A stretch of 64,000 nt of DNA from Arthrobacter sp. OAP107 (GCF_040546765.1 NZ_JBEPOK010000001.1:1612001-1676000), one strand, 5' to 3'. Positions 42,851 through 51,822 are shown, counted from the first letter of the stretch. Translations and numbers: made by a program. Notes: generated by a model not told the origin, from the letters alone.

Positions 42851-43602
42851 CTAACGACCTGAACCTTCGCCGCTCGCGCGGGAACAACGAAGGCGAAACC
42901 CCCGCCCAGACCCGGGCCAACACCATCGTCAAGGCAGCCGACCACGCCACGCCGCTGGAGTTGAACAACATCACCATCCGTTACGGCGGAGGCAAGAACG
43001 GGTCCGACGCCGTCAGCGTCGTGGAAGGCTTCGACCTCACCCTGAACGCGGGGGAGATGCACTGCGTGGCCGGCCGAAGCGGCTCGGGCAAGACCAGCAT
43101 CCTGACCGTCGGAGCGGGCCTGACCCTGCCGACGTCGGGCCGGGTGCTGTGGGAGGGGGACTCCCTCGAAACCATGTCCGACGACGAGATCGCCGACCGC
43201 CGCCGTGCCCTGATCGGGTACGTTGACCAGGGCGGCGCCCTCATCGACGGCATGAGCGCACTCGAAAACGTGCTCCTCCCGGCCGTACCTGACGGCGAGG
43301 TGGAGCAGCGGCGCGAGATGGCCAAAGACCTGCTGGACCTCGTGGGCCTCGGCCGCCGCATGCGGCACCGTCCCGAGCAGCTCTCCGGCGGTGAGCGCCA
43401 GCGCGTGGCCATCGCCCGGGCCCTGATCCTGGGCACCCGCGTCCTGGTGGTGGATGAGCCCACGGCGAGCCTGGACCGGGCCTCCGCCAACCGCATCATC
43501 AGCATCCTGAAGGACACCACGTCCGACGGCATCGCAGTCCTCGTGGCGTCACATGACCACGAACTGGTCCGGCTGAGCGATACGCTGACCGAACTGATCT
43601 AG
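42847..43602 (+). CDS. ABC transporter ATP-binding protein (MacB/LolD type)
   Basis: A 251-residue ABC ATPase. All motifs are intact: Walker A AGRSGSGKTSIL, Q-loop IGYVDQGGALI, signature LSGGERQRVAIARAL, Walker B VLVVDEPTASLD and H-loop VASHDHELV. About 35 residues precede the ATPase core, which begins LELNNITIRYGG and carries KNGSDAVSVVEG inserted before strand 3. The start is ATG 42847, overlapping the permease stop. It powers the FtsX-like permease upstream, and no other transporter component is adjacent. Confidence 0.95.
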   Translation: MTNDLNLRRSRGNNEGETPAQTRANTIVKAADHATPLELNNITIRYGGGKNGSDAVSVVEGFDLTLNAGEMHCVAGRSGSGKTSILTVGAGLTLPTSGRVLWEGDSLETMSDDEIADRRRALIGYVDQGGALIDGMSALENVLLPAVPDGEVEQRREMAKDLLDLVGLGRRMRHRPEQLSGGERQRVAIARALILGTRVLVVDEPTASLDRASANRIISILKDTTSDGIAVLVASHDHELVRLSDTLTELI

Positions 43603-43636
43603 ATCCATCCCTCCGCATAAAGGTAACGTTCCGCCC

Positions 43637-45196
43637 GTGACTTCCTCAGACAAGAGCCCCTTCTACATCACTACGGCCATCACCTACCCGAACGGCGTGC
43701 CGCACATCGGCCACGCCTACGAGTACATCGCCACCGATGCGATGGCCCGGTTCAAGCGGCTCGACGGCTTCGACGTGAAGTTCCTGACAGGCACCGACGA
43801 GCACGGGCTGAAGATTGCCCAGACCGCAGAGAAGGAAGGCATCTCGCCCAAGGAGCTGGTGGACCGGAACGCGGAGATCTACAAAGCCGCGCACGCCGCC
43901 CTCGGCATCAGCTACGACCGCTTCATCCGCACCACGGACGCGGACCACTACACCGCCTCGCAGGCCATCTGGAAAAAGATGGAAGCCAACGGGGACATCT
44001 ACCTGTCCAAGTACGAGGGCTGGTACTCCGTGCGGGATGAGGCCTATTACGGTGAAGACGACACCGTGGTCAAGGAGGACGGTGCCCGGTACACCAAGGA
44101 GACCGACACCCCGGTGACCTGGACCGCCGAGGAAAGCTACTTCTTCCGGCTGTCCGCCTACCAGGAGAAGCTGCTGGCCCTGTACGAGGCCCAGCCGGAG
44201 TTCGGTGCGCCGCAGTCCCGGTTCAACGAGGTCATCAGCTTCGTCAAGCGCGGCCTCGAGGACCTGTCCATCAGCCGCACCACCTTCGACTGGGGCGTGC
44301 CGGTCCCCGGCGATGAGAAGCACGTCATGTACGTGTGGGTCGATGCCCTGACCAACTACCTCACCGGCGCCGGCTACCCGGACGTCGAATCGGAGTCGTT
44401 CAAGAGGTACTGGCCGGCCGATGTCCACATCATCGGCAAGGACATCTCGCGCTTCCACGCCATCTACTGGCCGGCCTTCCTCATGAGCGCGGGCCTTGAG
44501 CTGCCCAAGCGCGTCATGATCCACGGGTTCCTGCACAACAACGGCGTCAAGATGTCCAAGTCCCTGGGCAATGTGGTGGCCCCGGCGGACTTCGTGGCGC
44601 AGTACGGCCTGGACCAGGTCCGCTTCTTCTTCCTGCGCGAGGTACCGTTCGGCGCCGACGGCAGCTACAACCACGAGGCCATCGTGGGCCGGATGAACTC
44701 CGACCTCGCCAACAACTTCGGAAACCTCGCCCAGCGCTCACTGTCCATGGTGGCCAAGAACTGCGAGGGCAGGGTTCCTGTGCCGGGTGCGTTCACCGAC
44801 GCCGACACCGCAATCCTGGGCCAGGCCAACGCGCTCCTCGAGCAGGCACGGACGGCCTTTGAAAAGCAGGAGTTCAGCCGCGCCCTCGAGGCGATCTGGG
44901 CGGTGCTGGGGGACACCAACGCCTACTTCGCCGAGCAGGCACCCTGGGTGCTGCGAAAGACCGACGTCGAGCGCATGCAGACGGTGCTGTACGTGACGCT
45001 CGAGGTGCTGCGCATCGTGTCGATCCTCGCCCAGCCGGTGATGCCCACAGCCACCGCCGCCCTGCTCGGGTACCTCGGCCAGCCGGAAGGGGCAGCCCGG
45101 GAGTTCTCGGCCATCGCGACGCCGATCGTCGCGGGCACGGACTTGCCCGCCCCCGCGCCGGTGTTCCCGAAGTACGAGGAACCCGCGGACGCCTGA
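43637..45196 (+). CDS. metG: Methionyl-tRNA synthetase
   Basis: A 519-residue class I aminoacyl-tRNA synthetase, the short form lacking the C-terminal EMAP domain. The HIGH motif appears as GVPHIGHAYEYIATDAMARF and KMSKS as NGVKMSKSLGNVVAPADF. The anticodon-binding domain starts about residue 370 (RMNSDLANNFGNLAQRSLSM). A zinc knuckle with four cysteines is not evident, which agrees with the subgroup without zinc. GTG 43637 is preceded by AAAGG. It lies 34 nt after the ATPase gene and could be co-transcribed. The REP-like hairpin follows the stop. Confidence 0.96.
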   Translation: MTSSDKSPFYITTAITYPNGVPHIGHAYEYIATDAMARFKRLDGFDVKFLTGTDEHGLKIAQTAEKEGISPKELVDRNAEIYKAAHAALGISYDRFIRTTDADHYTASQAIWKKMEANGDIYLSKYEGWYSVRDEAYYGEDDTVVKEDGARYTKETDTPVTWTAEESYFFRLSAYQEKLLALYEAQPEFGAPQSRFNEVISFVKRGLEDLSISRTTFDWGVPVPGDEKHVMYVWVDALTNYLTGAGYPDVESESFKRYWPADVHIIGKDISRFHAIYWPAFLMSAGLELPKRVMIHGFLHNNGVKMSKSLGNVVAPADFVAQYGLDQVRFFFLREVPFGADGSYNHEAIVGRMNSDLANNFGNLAQRSLSMVAKNCEGRVPVPGAFTDADTAILGQANALLEQARTAFEKQEFSRALEAIWAVLGDTNAYFAEQAPWVLRKTDVERMQTVLYVTLEVLRIVSILAQPVMPTATAALLGYLGQPEGAAREFSAIATPIVAGTDLPAPAPVFPKYEEPADA

Positions 45197-45210
45197 CGCG
45201 CTCTCTTTGA

Positions 45211-45301
45211 TCCTGCGGCAATTCCCCCGACGCTCGATCAGTTCCTGCAGCTATTCCCCCAGCGCTCTCTCCCTTTCCTCTGGAAAGTGAGAGAGCGCTG
45301 G
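45211..45301. repeat. REP-like repeat and long hairpin between metG and leuB
   Basis: Two direct units of about 25 bp (45211-45235 and 45243-45267, 21 of 25 identical, period 32) contain TCCTGCnGCnATTCCCCC and end in CGCTC. They run into a hairpin of 20 bp with one mismatch (CCAGCGCTCTCTCCCTTTCC with its complement, loop TCT, 45259-45301). A third degenerate arm GCGAAAGGTGAGGAAGCGTT (45312-45331) follows. This looks like a REP-type repeated intergenic element that may also end metG transcription. Confidence 0.6.
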
Positions 45302-45340
45302 CGTTTGGGCGGCGAAAGGTGAGGAAGCGTTGGATGGGGT

Positions 45341-45390
45341 GACCGGATAATGAGACGGCTTGACCAGAATGTGGATGGCTTGGCTACCCT
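45341..45390 (+). promoter_or_regulatory. leuB promoter with putative LtbR box
   Basis: The box GACCGGATAATGAGACGG (45341-45358) matches the leuC/ltbR box at 14 of 18 positions, including 12 consecutive. A TTGACC -35 follows at 45360-45365, and TACCCT is the -10 at 45385-45390 (19-bp spacing). The ATG is 6 nt after the -10, so the leuB message is probably leaderless. Confidence 0.65.
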
Positions 45391-45396
45391 GAAAAT

Positions 45397-46449
45397 ATGA
45401 GCGCATCTACCATCAATCTTGCTGTCATTCCGGGCGACGGCATTGGCCCGGAGGTCATCGCCGAAGCCCTGAAGGTTCTCGAAAAGGTCGTGGCCGACGA
45501 AGGCGTCACCCTGGACCAGACCCACTACAAGCTCGGTGCCCAGCACTGGCTGGAGAGCGGCGAGACCCTTCCGGATGCTGTCCTCGAGGACCTGAAGACT
45601 CGCGACGCCATCCTCTTCGGCGCCATCGGCGCAGCGCCGGGGGACACCCGCATCCCGTCCGGCCTGATCGAACGCGAACTGCTCCTGAAGCTGCGCTTCA
45701 GCCTCGACCACTACGTCAACCTGCGCCCCTCCCGGCTGTACGGCACGGTGGGCAGCCCCCTGGCCGAGCCAGGCAACATCGACTTCATCGTCGTCCGGGA
45801 AGGCACCGAGGGTCCCTACGTGGGCAACGGCGGCACCCTGCGCGGCGGCACGCCGCACGAGGTGGCCACCGAGGTTTCGCTGAACACGGCCCACGGCGTG
45901 GAGCGCGTTGTCCGGGATGCGTTCCGCCGGGCCAACGAGCGCCCGCGCAAGAAGCTGACCCTGGTCCACAAGCACAACGTGCTGGTCTTTGCGGGCCACC
46001 TGTGGAAGCGCACTGTCGAGGCCGTGGCCAAGGAATTCCCCGAGGTCACCCACGACTACCTGCACATCGATGCCGCGACCATCTTCATGGTCACCGACCC
46101 CGCGCGCTTCGACGTCATCGTCACCGACAACCTCTTCGGCGACATCATCACCGACCTCGCGGCAGCCGTCACCGGCGGCATCGGCCTGGCCGCCTCGGGC
46201 AACATCAACATGGACCGCACCGCGCCGTCCATGTTTGAACCCGTACACGGTTCCGCGCCCGACATTGCCGGCCAGCAGAAGGCGGACCCCACTGCAGCCA
46301 TCCTGTCCGCAGCCCTCCTGCTGGACCACCTGGGCTACGCTGATGCGGCCCGGCGGATCGAGTCCGCGGTGGTGGCCGACGTCGAAAGCCGCAACGGCGA
46401 AGTGCGCAGCACAAGCGCCATCGGCGATGCCATTGCGGCGGCCGTTTAG
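45397..46449 (+). CDS. leuB: 3-isopropylmalate dehydrogenase
   Basis: A 350-residue NAD-dependent oxidative decarboxylase for the third step of leucine synthesis. Motifs are NLAVIPGDGIGPEVIAEALK, then FIVVREGTEGPYVGNGGTLR, KLTLVHKHNVLVFAGHLWKR, the Mg-binding FDVIVTDNLFGDIITDLAAA and FEPVHGSAPDIAGQQKADPT. Length and the GGTLRGG loop fit the actinobacterial LeuB branch. It is separated from leuCD by about 12 kb, but both share the TGAGACGG box, so they probably belong to one regulon. There is no ribosome site, in line with a leaderless start. Confidence 0.96.
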   Translation: MSASTINLAVIPGDGIGPEVIAEALKVLEKVVADEGVTLDQTHYKLGAQHWLESGETLPDAVLEDLKTRDAILFGAIGAAPGDTRIPSGLIERELLLKLRFSLDHYVNLRPSRLYGTVGSPLAEPGNIDFIVVREGTEGPYVGNGGTLRGGTPHEVATEVSLNTAHGVERVVRDAFRRANERPRKKLTLVHKHNVLVFAGHLWKRTVEAVAKEFPEVTHDYLHIDAATIFMVTDPARFDVIVTDNLFGDIITDLAAAVTGGIGLAASGNINMDRTAPSMFEPVHGSAPDIAGQQKADPTAAILSAALLLDHLGYADAARRIESAVVADVESRNGEVRSTSAIGDAIAAAV

Positions 46450-46549
46450 CCTCCGCCAGCAGGCGTAAGCTTGACCTGAATTACCAATCGCTGCCGTGGT
46501 CCGATGCTGAACCACGTTCAGATGCCAGGCAGCCGACCGTGGAGGAACC

Positions 46550-47662
46550 ATGACTCAGACTGCCCATGGCGTCGAATTCACCCAGCAGCCCTCGGCCACC
46601 CCGAAGTCTGCTGAGGAGCGTGCAGCCATCCTGGCGAACCCAGGCTTTGGCGACCACTTCACCGACCACACTGCGATTGTTGACTACACGGTCGACGCCA
46701 GCGGCCACGGCGGATGGCATGATGCGCGGATCGAGGCCTACGGGCCGATCATGCTGGACCCGTCCGCCGCTGTGCTGCACTACGGGCAGGAAATCTTCGA
46801 GGGACTGAAGGCCTACCGTCACGCCGACGGTTCCATCTGGAGCTTCCGGCCGGAGGCCAACGCCGCCCGGATGAACAAGTCCGCCCGCCGCCTGGCGCTG
46901 CCGGAGATTCCGGCCGAATACTTCCTCGGCGCCATCCGCGAACTCGTGGCGGCGGACAAGGAATGGGTTCCCGCCGGCGACGGCGAGGCCCTGTACCTGC
47001 GCCCGTTCATGATTGCCACGGAGGCATTCCTGGGGGTCCGGGCAGCCCGTGAGGTGTCCTTCCGCGTCATTGCCTCGCCGGCCGGAAACTACTTCGGCGG
47101 CGAGCTGAAGCCGATTTCGATCTGGATCTCCCGCGAATACGCCCGGGCGGGCCGGGGCGGCACGGGTGCTGCCAAGTGCGGCGGCAACTACGCGGCCTCG
47201 CTCATCGCGCAGCAGGAGGCCGAGGCGAACGGCTGCAAGCAGGTGCTGTTCCTGGACCAGTTCAACGACAACGCCGTTGAGGAACTCGGCGGCATGAACG
47301 TCTTTTTCGTCATGAAGGACGGCTCGCTGGTGACGCCGGCGCTGAGCGGCACCATCCTCGAGGGCGTGACCCGCTCCTCAATCATCCAGGTCGCCAAGGA
47401 CATGGGCCGTGAGGTCACCGAACGCAAGATCACGCTCGACGAATGGCGCGACGGCGTGGCTTCCGGCGAGATCGCCGAGGTGTTTGCCTGCGGCACCGCC
47501 GCCGTTATCACTCCGATCGGTGTGCTGAAGGACGCCACGGAATTCATTGGCTCGGAGGACGCAAAGGCCGGGGAGACCACCATGGCCATCCGCGCCCGGC
47601 TGCTCGGCATCCAGACCGGCACAGTCGAGGACACGCACGGCTGGCTGACCCGGCTCGCCTGA
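46550..47662 (+). CDS. ilvE: Branched-chain amino acid aminotransferase
   Basis: A 370-residue fold-type IV PLP aminotransferase for the last step of leucine, isoleucine and valine synthesis. Landmarks are ILANPGFGDHFTDHTAIVDY, AVLHYGQEIFEGLKAYRHAD (the substrate-binding EIFEGLKAY), EALYLRPFMIATEAFLGVRA, and GGTGAAKCGGNYAASLIAQQ. The PLP lysine is in the segment around SIWISREYARAGRGGTGAAK, and FLDQFNDNAVEELGGMN follows. This is the long BCAT form typical of actinobacteria and mitochondria. It starts 100 bp after leuB, with GGAGGAACC at the start. Confidence 0.96.
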   Translation: MTQTAHGVEFTQQPSATPKSAEERAAILANPGFGDHFTDHTAIVDYTVDASGHGGWHDARIEAYGPIMLDPSAAVLHYGQEIFEGLKAYRHADGSIWSFRPEANAARMNKSARRLALPEIPAEYFLGAIRELVAADKEWVPAGDGEALYLRPFMIATEAFLGVRAAREVSFRVIASPAGNYFGGELKPISIWISREYARAGRGGTGAAKCGGNYAASLIAQQEAEANGCKQVLFLDQFNDNAVEELGGMNVFFVMKDGSLVTPALSGTILEGVTRSSIIQVAKDMGREVTERKITLDEWRDGVASGEIAEVFACGTAAVITPIGVLKDATEFIGSEDAKAGETTMAIRARLLGIQTGTVEDTHGWLTRLA

Positions 47663-47690
47663 GCCGCGGCAGCAGGACAACTGAAGAAGC

Positions 47691-47756
47691 GAACGACGGC
47701 GTGTGGCCGGCTGGGCTGTTTTGGCCCACCGGCCGCCCGCCGTCGTTCTGCTTTTT
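47691..47756 (+). terminator. Terminator of ilvE
   Basis: A compound hairpin. The outer stem GAACGACGGCG/CGCCGTCGTTC (11 bp, 47691-47701 and 47738-47748) encloses GGCCGG/CCGGCC and GGGC/GCCC, then TGC and TTTTT. Strong intrinsic terminator. Confidence 0.85.
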
Positions 47757-47797
47757 ATCCTTCCGCTCCCGTTGCTTGGTTGTTCGCCAATGACAGA

Positions 47798-48604
47798 ATG
47801 AAACCTGTGAACCAGGACATCACCAGTGCCTTTACCGACAGCAGCCCGCTGACGCGGTTCCGCCTCGCGCCCAACCCGGGGCCGATGAGCCTGGAAGGGA
47901 CCAACTCCTACATTGTCGGGGAGCCTGGCCACGGGGCCGTAGTGGTGGTTGATCCGGGGCCGCTCGACGAGTCGCACCTTCAGGCCCTCGCGGCTGCCGG
48001 ACCCGTGGAGCTCGTCCTGGTCACGCACCGCCACGCGGACCATACCGCCGGCTCGGCCCGGCTCGCCGAAATCACCGGTGCCCCGGTCCGGGCCGCCGCC
48101 CCAGAACATTGCCACGGGGGAGCCGTGCTGCAGCCGGGGGAGACTATCGCCGCCGGCGGCACCGAGATCCGTGTGGTGTCCAGCCCCGGACACACCTCCG
48201 ACTCCGTCTGCTTCCACCTGCCCCTCGACGGCCCTGCCGGCTCGGTGCTGACCGGCGATACCATCCTGGGGCGGGGGACCACCGTACTGGACCATCCGGA
48301 CGGCACGCTGGCCGACTATCTCTCATCCCTCGACCGGCTGGAGCGGCTGGGGCCGGCCACCGTGCTGCCTGCCCACGGCCCCGTCCTGCCGGCGCTCGAC
48401 GCCGTAGTCCGCGCCTACCGGGACCACCGGCTGGACCGGCTGGCGCAGATCCGAACGGCCCTGGCCGGCCTTGGCCAGGATGCCGGCGTAGGCGAGGTCA
48501 CCAGCGTTGTGTATGCCGACGTCGACCCCTCCGTCCGGCGCGCCGCCGAGAATTCCGTGGCGGCACAGCTGGAATACCTGCGCCACCTGAGGGAGCAGGA
48601 CTGA
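47798..48604 (+). CDS. Metallo-beta-lactamase fold hydrolase
   Basis: A 268-residue MBL-fold protein. The zinc motif HxHxDH is in THRHADHTAGSARLAE; further ligands are His in SSPGHTSDSVCFH, Asp in LTGDTILGRGTTVLDHPDG and His in LPAHGPVLP. The N-terminus NPGPMSLEGTNSYIVGEPGH resembles LACTB2-like proteins. The C-terminal winged-helix-like region ends LEYLRHLREQ. LACTB2 relatives are ribonucleases or thioesterases, so the activity is not certain. ATG 47798 was chosen; GTG 47807 is an alternative. Confidence 0.88.
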   Translation: MKPVNQDITSAFTDSSPLTRFRLAPNPGPMSLEGTNSYIVGEPGHGAVVVVDPGPLDESHLQALAAAGPVELVLVTHRHADHTAGSARLAEITGAPVRAAAPEHCHGGAVLQPGETIAAGGTEIRVVSSPGHTSDSVCFHLPLDGPAGSVLTGDTILGRGTTVLDHPDGTLADYLSSLDRLERLGPATVLPAHGPVLPALDAVVRAYRDHRLDRLAQIRTALAGLGQDAGVGEVTSVVYADVDPSVRRAAENSVAAQLEYLRHLREQD

Positions 48605-48609
48605 GACTG

Positions 48610-48615
48610 TAGGCT
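48610..48615 (+). promoter_or_regulatory. -10 TAGGCT 7 nt before the ATG
   Basis: TAGGCT, then TGGAACC, then ATG 48623. There is no ribosome site, so a leaderless transcript is likely. It is the same arrangement as at 8508 and 32451. Confidence 0.5.
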
Positions 48616-48622
48616 TGGAACC

Positions 48623-49399
48623 ATGCGTATTGCCCGGTTTGTAGTCGATTCTGATCCCCTTTACGGTGTTGTTGAAGGCCAGCCCGGCAGTGAGGAAATC
48701 ACTGTTATCAACGGCGATCCCTTCTTTAATGGTGTGGAACGCACCTCTGTGCGGCACAAGCTGGAGGATGTCCGCCTGCTGGCGCCGATCATTCCGCGCA
48801 GCAAGGTGATTGGGGTGGGGCGCAACTTTGTGGAGCACGCCCACGAACTCGGCAATGAGGTACCCCAGCAGCCGCTGCTGTTCCTGAAGCCCAACACCTC
48901 CGTGGTGGGCCCGAACGATCCCGTGGTCCTGCCGGAGTTCTCCGAGGAGGTCTCCTACGAGGCGGAGCTGTGCGTCGTCATCGGCCGCATCTGCAAGGAC
49001 GTGCCGGAGGAACGTGCCGACGACGTGATCTTCGGATACACCTGCGGCAACGACCTCACCGCCCGCGACGTCCAAAAGACCGACCTGCAGTGGGCGCGGG
49101 CCAAAGGTTTCGACACCTCCGCGCCGCTCGGACCCTGGATCGAGACCGAACTCGATCCCGAGGACCTGTCCATCAAGGGCCGGCTCAACGGCGAACTGCG
49201 CCAAGACGGCAGCACCGCCCAGATGATCCGGGGCGTCCGCGAACTGGTCTCCATCGTCTCCAGCGCGTTCACGCTGCTGCCCGGCGACGTGATCATGACC
49301 GGCACGCCAGCCGGCGTCGGCCTCGTCCAGGCCGGCGACCGCTACGAGGTGGAGATCGAAGGCATCGGCCGGCTGTCCAACCCCGTGGTCCGCCGCTAG
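48623..49399 (+). CDS. Fumarylacetoacetate hydrolase family protein
   Basis: A 258-residue FAA-hydrolase superfamily enzyme. Conserved features are RSKVIGVGRNFVEHAHELGN, then EVSYEAELCVVIGRICKDVP (metal-binding Glu), FGYTCGNDLTARDVQKTDLQ, WARAKGFDTSAPLGPW, and the C-terminal LLPGDVIMTGTPAGVGLVQA. It resembles 2-hydroxyhepta-2,4-diene-1,7-dioate isomerase or oxaloacetate/acylpyruvase-type members. The chemistry is on 2-oxo acids, but the substrate is not evident. It is distinct from the paralogue at 6860-7723. gltX follows after 93 nt. Confidence 0.9.
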   Translation: MRIARFVVDSDPLYGVVEGQPGSEEITVINGDPFFNGVERTSVRHKLEDVRLLAPIIPRSKVIGVGRNFVEHAHELGNEVPQQPLLFLKPNTSVVGPNDPVVLPEFSEEVSYEAELCVVIGRICKDVPEERADDVIFGYTCGNDLTARDVQKTDLQWARAKGFDTSAPLGPWIETELDPEDLSIKGRLNGELRQDGSTAQMIRGVRELVSIVSSAFTLLPGDVIMTGTPAGVGLVQAGDRYEVEIEGIGRLSNPVVRR

Positions 49400-49492
49400 C
49401 CTCCGACAGTCCGGCCCAGGACGGCTTAGTGGGAGCGCGGGCCGCCAACCGGGCCGGGGCAGGTGCGCCCGGTTGGTAAAGTTGGTATCACT

Positions 49493-51004
49493 ATGACTAC
49501 CCCCTCCGCTGCTTCTGCTGCCATTCCTGCCGTCACCGCCGAAACGCCCGTCCGCGTCCGCTTCTGCCCCTCACCCACGGGCACCCCGCACGTCGGGCTG
49601 ATCCGCACGGCGCTGTTCAACTGGGCCTACGCCCGCCACACCGGCGGCAAGATGATCTTCCGCATCGAGGACACGGACTCGGCGCGGGACAGCGAGGAAA
49701 GCTACCACCAGCTGCTGGATGCCCTGAAGTGGCTCGGCATCGACTGGGACGAGGGCGTCGAGGTGGGCGGCCCCCACACGCCGTACCGCCAGTCGCAGCG
49801 TGGAGACCTGTACCAGGACGTCATCGCCAAGCTCAAGGCTGGTGGCCACATCTACGAGTCCTACTCGACGCCGGACGAGATCGAGGCGCGCCACCGGGCC
49901 GCGGGGCGGGACCCCAAGCTGGGCTACGACGCCTTTGACCGTGACCTCAGCGCCGAACAGGTTGCTGCCTTCAAAGCCGAGGGCCGGGAAGCCGTGCTGC
50001 GGCTGCGGATGCCGGACGAGGACATTACGTTCACCGACCTCGTCCGTGGCGAGATCACGTTCAAGGCCGGCTCCGTCCCGGACTTCGCCGTGGTACGTGC
50101 CAACGGTGCGCCGCTCTACACCCTGGTAAACCCCGTGGACGACGCCCTGATGGGGATCACGCACGTCCTCCGCGGCGAGGACCTGCTCAGCTCCACGCCG
50201 CGGCAGATCGCCCTCTACCGGGCGCTCTACGCCGTGGGCGTTGCGGAATACATGCCGGAGTTCGGCCACCTGCCCTACGTCATGGGCCAGGGCAACAAGA
50301 AGCTCTCCAAGCGCGACCCGGAATCGAGCCTCTTCCTGCACCGGGAGCGCGGCTTCATCCCCGAGGGGCTGCTCAACTACCTTTCCCTGCTCGGCTGGTC
50401 CCTGAGCGCCGATGAGGACATCTTCACGGTGGAACAGCTGGTGAAGAACTTCGACATCCACGACGTCCTGGCCAACCCGGCCCGCTTCGACCTCAAGAAG
50501 GCCGAAGCGATCAACGGAACCCACGTCCGTCTCCTGGACCCTGCTGACTTCCGCGAGCGGCTGGTCCCGTACCTCCGGCATGCCGGCCTTGTGGGGGAGA
50601 TCCTCACCGACCGCCAGGAGGAAATCCTGACGGAGTCCGCGCCGCTGGTCCAGGAACGCATCACCCTCCTCGGCGAAGCCCCGGAGATGCTGGCGTTCCT
50701 GTTCAAGGCCGACGACGCTATCGATGTCGCCGACGACGCCCGCAAGGGCCTGCCGGAGAACGTCACCGAGGTTGTGGATGCGGCGCTGGCTGCGCTCGAG
50801 CCGATCGACGACTGGAACGCAGAAAACATCCAGTCCGCGCTGAAGCAGGCGCTCGTGGAGGACCTGGGAATCAAGCCCCGGCTCGCGTTCGGCCCCGTGC
50901 GCACCGCGATCTCCGGCCGCCGGGTCTCGCCGCCGCTGTTTGAGTCCATGGTGATCCTGGGCAAGGAATCGTCCCTGGCGCGGCTTCGCGCTTTCCGCGG
51001 CTAA
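49493..51004 (+). CDS. gltX: Glutamyl-tRNA synthetase
   Basis: A 503-residue class Ib synthetase. The HIGH motif is FCPSPTGTPHVGLIRTALFN, and the KMSKS motif is KKLSKRDPESSLFLHRERGF. Other landmarks are RIEDTDSARDSEESYHQLLD and DALMGITHVLRGEDLLSSTP. The C-terminal anticodon-binding part spans about residues 330-503. In actinobacteria GltX usually also charges tRNA-Gln (to be amidated), and the next tRNA genes downstream are exactly Gln and Glu. ATG 49493 was taken as start; the first 20 residues are a low-complexity Ala/Thr stretch. It overlaps the HAD gene by one base (TAATG). Confidence 0.97.
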   Translation: MTTPSAASAAIPAVTAETPVRVRFCPSPTGTPHVGLIRTALFNWAYARHTGGKMIFRIEDTDSARDSEESYHQLLDALKWLGIDWDEGVEVGGPHTPYRQSQRGDLYQDVIAKLKAGGHIYESYSTPDEIEARHRAAGRDPKLGYDAFDRDLSAEQVAAFKAEGREAVLRLRMPDEDITFTDLVRGEITFKAGSVPDFAVVRANGAPLYTLVNPVDDALMGITHVLRGEDLLSSTPRQIALYRALYAVGVAEYMPEFGHLPYVMGQGNKKLSKRDPESSLFLHRERGFIPEGLLNYLSLLGWSLSADEDIFTVEQLVKNFDIHDVLANPARFDLKKAEAINGTHVRLLDPADFRERLVPYLRHAGLVGEILTDRQEEILTESAPLVQERITLLGEAPEMLAFLFKADDAIDVADDARKGLPENVTEVVDAALAALEPIDDWNAENIQSALKQALVEDLGIKPRLAFGPVRTAISGRRVSPPLFESMVILGKESSLARLRAFRG

Positions 51005-51756
51005 TGTCACAGCCCGCAGTGGAAACCGCCGTCCTGTCCCGGAGCCTCGGGGCGGTCAGCGGTGTCCTGTTCGATATTGACGACACCCTCGTGGACCTTG
51101 CCTACGCCATGACCACGGCGCTGCGTGACGCCAGCGAACACCTCCTGCCCGGCCTGGACCAGGCCGGGTGGGAGAAGGTTGGCCGGATCTTCACGCACGA
51201 GACAACCCACTACTATGACCGCTACCTCGCCGGCGAGCTGACCTTCAACGAGCAGCGGCTGCTCCGGGGCCGTGCAGCTCTGGGCCACTTCGGCGTCGAA
51301 ATGGGCGAAGGGGAGGAGTCGCACAACTGGCTCAGTACCTACTCGCGGCTGCAGCCCAGCTACGTCCGGGCCTTTGAAGATGTGCTGCCCCTCCTTGACG
51401 CCCTGGACGGGGCCGGCATTCCCTACGGGGCCGTGAGCAACAACGTGCACGACTACCAGCGGGTGAAGCTGGACAGCGCCGGCCTGGAGCGTATCCGGTT
51501 CCTTGTGGGCACCGACACTGTCGGTGTCCCCAAGCCGGACCCCGCCATCTACCTCGAAGGCGTCCGCCTGATCGGCGGCACGCCTGCCACCACGCTGTAC
51601 ATCGGGGACAACCGGCTCCTGGACGCTGAGGGCTCGACGGCGGCAGGACTGTTGGGTATTTGGCTCAACCGCGGCGGGGAACAGGCTCCCGGTTTCCAGG
51701 GGCAGGAGATCACCTCGCTGCTGGAGCTCCTGGCGCTCCCCACGGAGACGAGCTAA
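51004..51756 (+). CDS. HAD-family hydrolase
   Basis: A 250-residue haloacid dehalogenase-superfamily phosphatase. Motif I is FDIDDTLVDL (nucleophile Asp). Motif II is the Ser-like region YGAVSNNVHDYQR, motif III the lysine around GVPKPDPAIYLEGVR and motif IV the acidic pair in TLYIGDNRLLDAEGS. The cap domain sits between motifs I and II (helical, about residues 30-110). The closest recognisable type is the PGP/YjjG-like nucleotidase group, but the substrate is unknown. It is translationally coupled to gltX (stop and start share a base), suggesting a housekeeping phosphatase. Confidence 0.92.
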   Translation: MSQPAVETAVLSRSLGAVSGVLFDIDDTLVDLAYAMTTALRDASEHLLPGLDQAGWEKVGRIFTHETTHYYDRYLAGELTFNEQRLLRGRAALGHFGVEMGEGEESHNWLSTYSRLQPSYVRAFEDVLPLLDALDGAGIPYGAVSNNVHDYQRVKLDSAGLERIRFLVGTDTVGVPKPDPAIYLEGVRLIGGTPATTLYIGDNRLLDAEGSTAAGLLGIWLNRGGEQAPGFQGQEITSLLELLALPTETS

Positions 51757-51757
51757 C

Positions 51758-51822
51758 CGGCGGGGACCGTTGCCTGCGCCCAATGCGGCTCCGAAAAGTG
51801 TGGCGCAGGTAACGCCCCGCCG
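51758..51822 (+). terminator. Long hairpin downstream of the HAD gene
   Basis: GGCGCAGG at 51802-51809 pairs with CCTGCGCC at 51773-51780, and outer CGGCGGGG/CCCCGCCG segments close the stem (51758-51822). It immediately follows the stop codon. Confidence 0.7.
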
